Shown: one piece after another, positions 61,801-64,000 of the stretch
Layout: every line of letters starts with the position of its first letter
Position numbering within the stretch: the stretch's first letter is position 1
NCBI GenBank assembly: GCA_963920525.1
Contig: OY986440.1
Coordinates: 744,001 to 808,000, forward strand
Source: Dichetophora obliterata
Lineage: Eukaryota > Arthropoda > Insecta > Diptera > Sciomyzidae
Direction of reading: 5' to 3'
DNA length: 64,000 nt
The notes under the pieces: model-generated
Databases searched by the model: none
What the model saw: the letters and a program-made list of their open reading frames with translations, nothing else
Told to the model about the DNA's origin: nothing
Made by a program: the position numbers and the translations under genes

Positions 61801-64000
61801 GTATATATGTTTCATGATTATGTCAAAAAAGGTCCAAAATATTGACTTTTTACTCAAAAAATGACTCAAAAATTGTTGTTGTTGTAAAAACGAAATCAAT
61901 TAAAAATTGCACATCTGGCTACCTTTCATATGACATAGCACTTATTTGCAAAAATTCTTCCAGCTAAGCGCAAAAATTATTTTACTGTTTTTGTCATCAA
62001 AACAACAAGGGTACCCCCTTCGATTTTTTTCGCGAAATTTATTTTTTCCAAAATGTTGTTTTTATATTTTTTACAAAAAATTCAAGTCTCAAAAATAATT
62101 TATGTGAAAAAATTAACCCAATATCTCTTTCCAATCAAAAGTTATGGCTAAAAATCTATTTTTTCATACAACTGACTATCTATAGTAAGTAATAAAACTC
62201 ATTTTCTGTTTGTTTGTTTGTTTGTTTGGCCTTTATACAAATCTAAACGGCTCAATGGATTTCTCTCAAACTGGGTATACATATTAAGTACATCCCAACT
62301 TAAAATGTTACATACTTAGTTTTTGCCACGCCAACTCTGAAATTTTTCAACTAACGGTAATTTCGTTATTATAAAACTTTTTAGTATCGGAGATTTTTTT
62401 GTATTTAATTTTAAAAAATTTTTGTTATTTTGACATCAAAAACATTCACATATCTTCAAAATTGGAGAAATTTTCAGTATAACGACTTTTTCATAAAACA
62501 TCGTTGCCTAAGAACGAGAAAAAAACGACATGAAAATCAAAGTTTGGTCTTTCGATGCAAATATCTCCGCTGTCCATTAATATATTTCATTCAAATTTTT
62601 TTTGTTCAAAAGTTCAATAAAATCACTTCACAAAAATAGGTTGAACTGTACCGTTAAGTCAGTGTATATATGTTTCATGATTATGTCAAAAAAGGTCCAA
62701 AATATTGACTTTTTACTCAAAAAATGACTCAAAAATTGTTGTTGTTGTAAAAACGAAATCAATTAAAAATTGCACAAAAGTACCCCTTTGATTTTTTTCG
62801 CGAAATTTATTTTTTTTCAAAATGTTGTTTTTATATTTTTTACAAAAAATTCAAGTCTCAAAAATAATTTATGTGAAAAAATTAACCCAATATCTCTTTC
62901 CAATCAAAAGTTATGGCTAAAAATCTATTTTTTCATACAACTGACTATCTATAGTAAGTAATAAAACTCATTTTCTGTTTGTTTGTTTGTTTGTTTGGCC
63001 TTTATACAAATCTAAACGGCTCAATGGATTTCTCTTAAACTAGGTATACATATTAAGTACATCCCAACTTAAAATGTTACATACTTAGTTTTTGCCACGC
63101 CCCCTCTGAAATTTTTCAACTAACGGTAATTTCGTTATTATAAAACTTTTTAGTATCGGAGATTTTTTTGTATTTAATTTTAAAAAATTTTTGTTATTTT
63201 AACATCAAAAACATTCACATATCTTCAAAATTGGAGAAATTTTCAGTATAACGACTTTTTCATAAAACATCGTTGCCTAAGAACGAGAAAAAAACGACAT
63301 GAAAATCAAAGTTTGGTCTTTCGATGCAAATATCTCCGCTGTCCATTAATATATTTCATTCAAATTTTTTTTGTTCAAAAGTTCAATAAAATCACTTCAC
63401 AAAAATAGGTTGAACTGTACCGTTAAGTCAGTGTATATATGTTTCATGATTATGTCAAAAAAGGTCCAAAATATTGACTTTTTACTCAAAAAATGACTCA
63501 AAAATTGTTGTTGTTGTAAAAACGAAATCAATTAAAAATTGCACATCTGGCTACCTTTCATATGACATAGCATTTACTTGCAAAAATTCTTCCAGCTAAG
63601 CGCAAAAATTATTTTACTGTTTTTGTCATCAAAACAACAAGGGTACCCCCTTTGATTTTTTTCGCGAAATTTATTTTTTCCAAAATGTTGTTTTTATATT
63701 TTTTAAAAAAAACTCAAGTCTCAAAAATAATTTATGTGAAAAAATTAACCCAATATCTCTTTCCAATCAAAAGTTATGGCTAAAAATCTATTTTTTCATA
63801 CAACTGACTATCTATAGTAATAAAACTCATTTTCTGTTTGTTTGTTTGTTTGTTTGGCCTTTATACAAATCTAAACGGCTCAATGGATTTCTCTCAAACT
63901 AGGTATACATATTAAGTACATCCCAACTTAAAATGTTACATACTTAGTTTTTGCCACGCCCCCTCTGAAATTTTTCAACTAACGGTAATTTCGTTATTAT
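52893..64000 (+). repeat. Nearly uniform L-unit block at right end
   Basis: Cores are at 53,063 (S), 53,833, 54,696, 55,559, 56,424, 57,290, 58,149, 59,012, 59,875, 60,734, 61,593 (all L, 859-866 bp apart), 62,456 (S) and 63,229 (L); the final A is cut by the window edge at 64,000. No D2 and no direct junction occurs. Units from 56.8 to 62.0 kb often read CCCCCTTCGATTTT instead of CCCCCTTTGATTTT. ATCGAAACGG with GAACAAG recurs at about 60,520 and 61,379, but with the usual CACGCCCCC. Confidence 0.87.
56564..56577 (+). repeat. Expanded T tract in one A core
   Basis: Fourteen T replace the usual TTTTTTTTGTT between TTCATTCAAA and CAAAAGTTC. The interrupting G is lost and three bases are gained. 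It is a private length mutation of a homopolymer and could also be a sequencing error. Confidence 0.7.

Larger units (their letters stand above)
1..64000 (+). repeat. Tandem satellite array, about 77 copies, fills the window
   Basis: The same core (from AAAATTGGAGAAATTTTCAG to AAAACGAAATCAATTAAAAA, with the words CTCCGCTGTCC and GTACCGTTAAGTCAG inside) recurs about every 690, 765, 860, 884 or 1,250 bp, always in the same orientation. Copies differ mostly by isolated substitutions and small indels; larger differences come from module choice. Neither window edge reaches unique sequence: base 1 lies inside a core and base 64,000 lies inside module A. Every stretch without a gene is therefore explained by this array. 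I see no rRNA, tRNA, CRISPR or transposase sequence. The architecture is that of eukaryotic heterochromatic satellite DNA; the host is not identifiable with certainty. Confidence 0.97.

Noticed and set aside
1..64000. CRISPR array
   Set aside because: The repeats are hundreds of bases long with no unique spacers; the sequence between cores is itself repeated.
1..64000. Telomeric repeats or rDNA spacer
   Set aside because: No TTAGG or TTAGGG runs and no rRNA sequence are present anywhere.

Overview
The whole window is one uninterrupted tandem satellite array, very AT-rich, with no unique sequence at either edge. I see no protein-coding gene, structural RNA gene or other unique locus in its 64 kb. 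About 77 copies of one core sequence occur in the same orientation. The character is eukaryotic: long homogenised tandem repeats, nested higher-order repeats (HORs), a (GTTT)n tract and many A/T tracts. An insect, possibly a higher dipteran, is my best guess. It rests on one module that resembles the 5' end of insect Helitron/DINE-like elements and on a CACGCCCCCTC word reminiscent of dipteran repeats. This comes from memory and was not searched.

The repeat is built from modules. A (about 490 bp) holds the conserved core, B (about 106 bp) holds the GGGTACCC palindrome, and C (about 98 bp) holds TTCGCGAA. After C comes one of two alternatives: D1 (about 165 bp, with the GTTT tract) or D2 (about 166 bp, a different sequence after a shared start). 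Unit classes are L = A-B-C-D1 (859-866 bp); S = the same without B (763-773 bp); bridged D2 (884 bp); direct D2 lacking the first 172 bp of A (686-691 bp); and D2 followed by a second B'-C block (total about 1250 bp).

Layout. 1-12,067: mostly D2 units, including two copies of a 2,135-bp HOR (2,240-6,509). 12,068-20,664: a 4,641-bp six-unit HOR and a second copy that has lost one unit; each copy ends in a D2/D1 hybrid. 20,665-37,759: mixed units with a 6.2-kb segmental repeat (about 23.7-28.2 kb and 29.9-34.4 kb). 37,760-52,892: a ten-unit HOR of 7,780 bp and its tandem copy, the copy carrying a 441-bp deletion. 52,893-64,000: almost only L units. D2 is last seen at about 47.09 kb, so module content changes from left to right.

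No genes act together here. What can be read is the recombination history of a satellite: repeated tandem duplications of different sizes, short-homology junctions, and recurrent breakage at one palindromic site. The apparent short reading frames are by-products of array homogenisation and are not annotated as genes.
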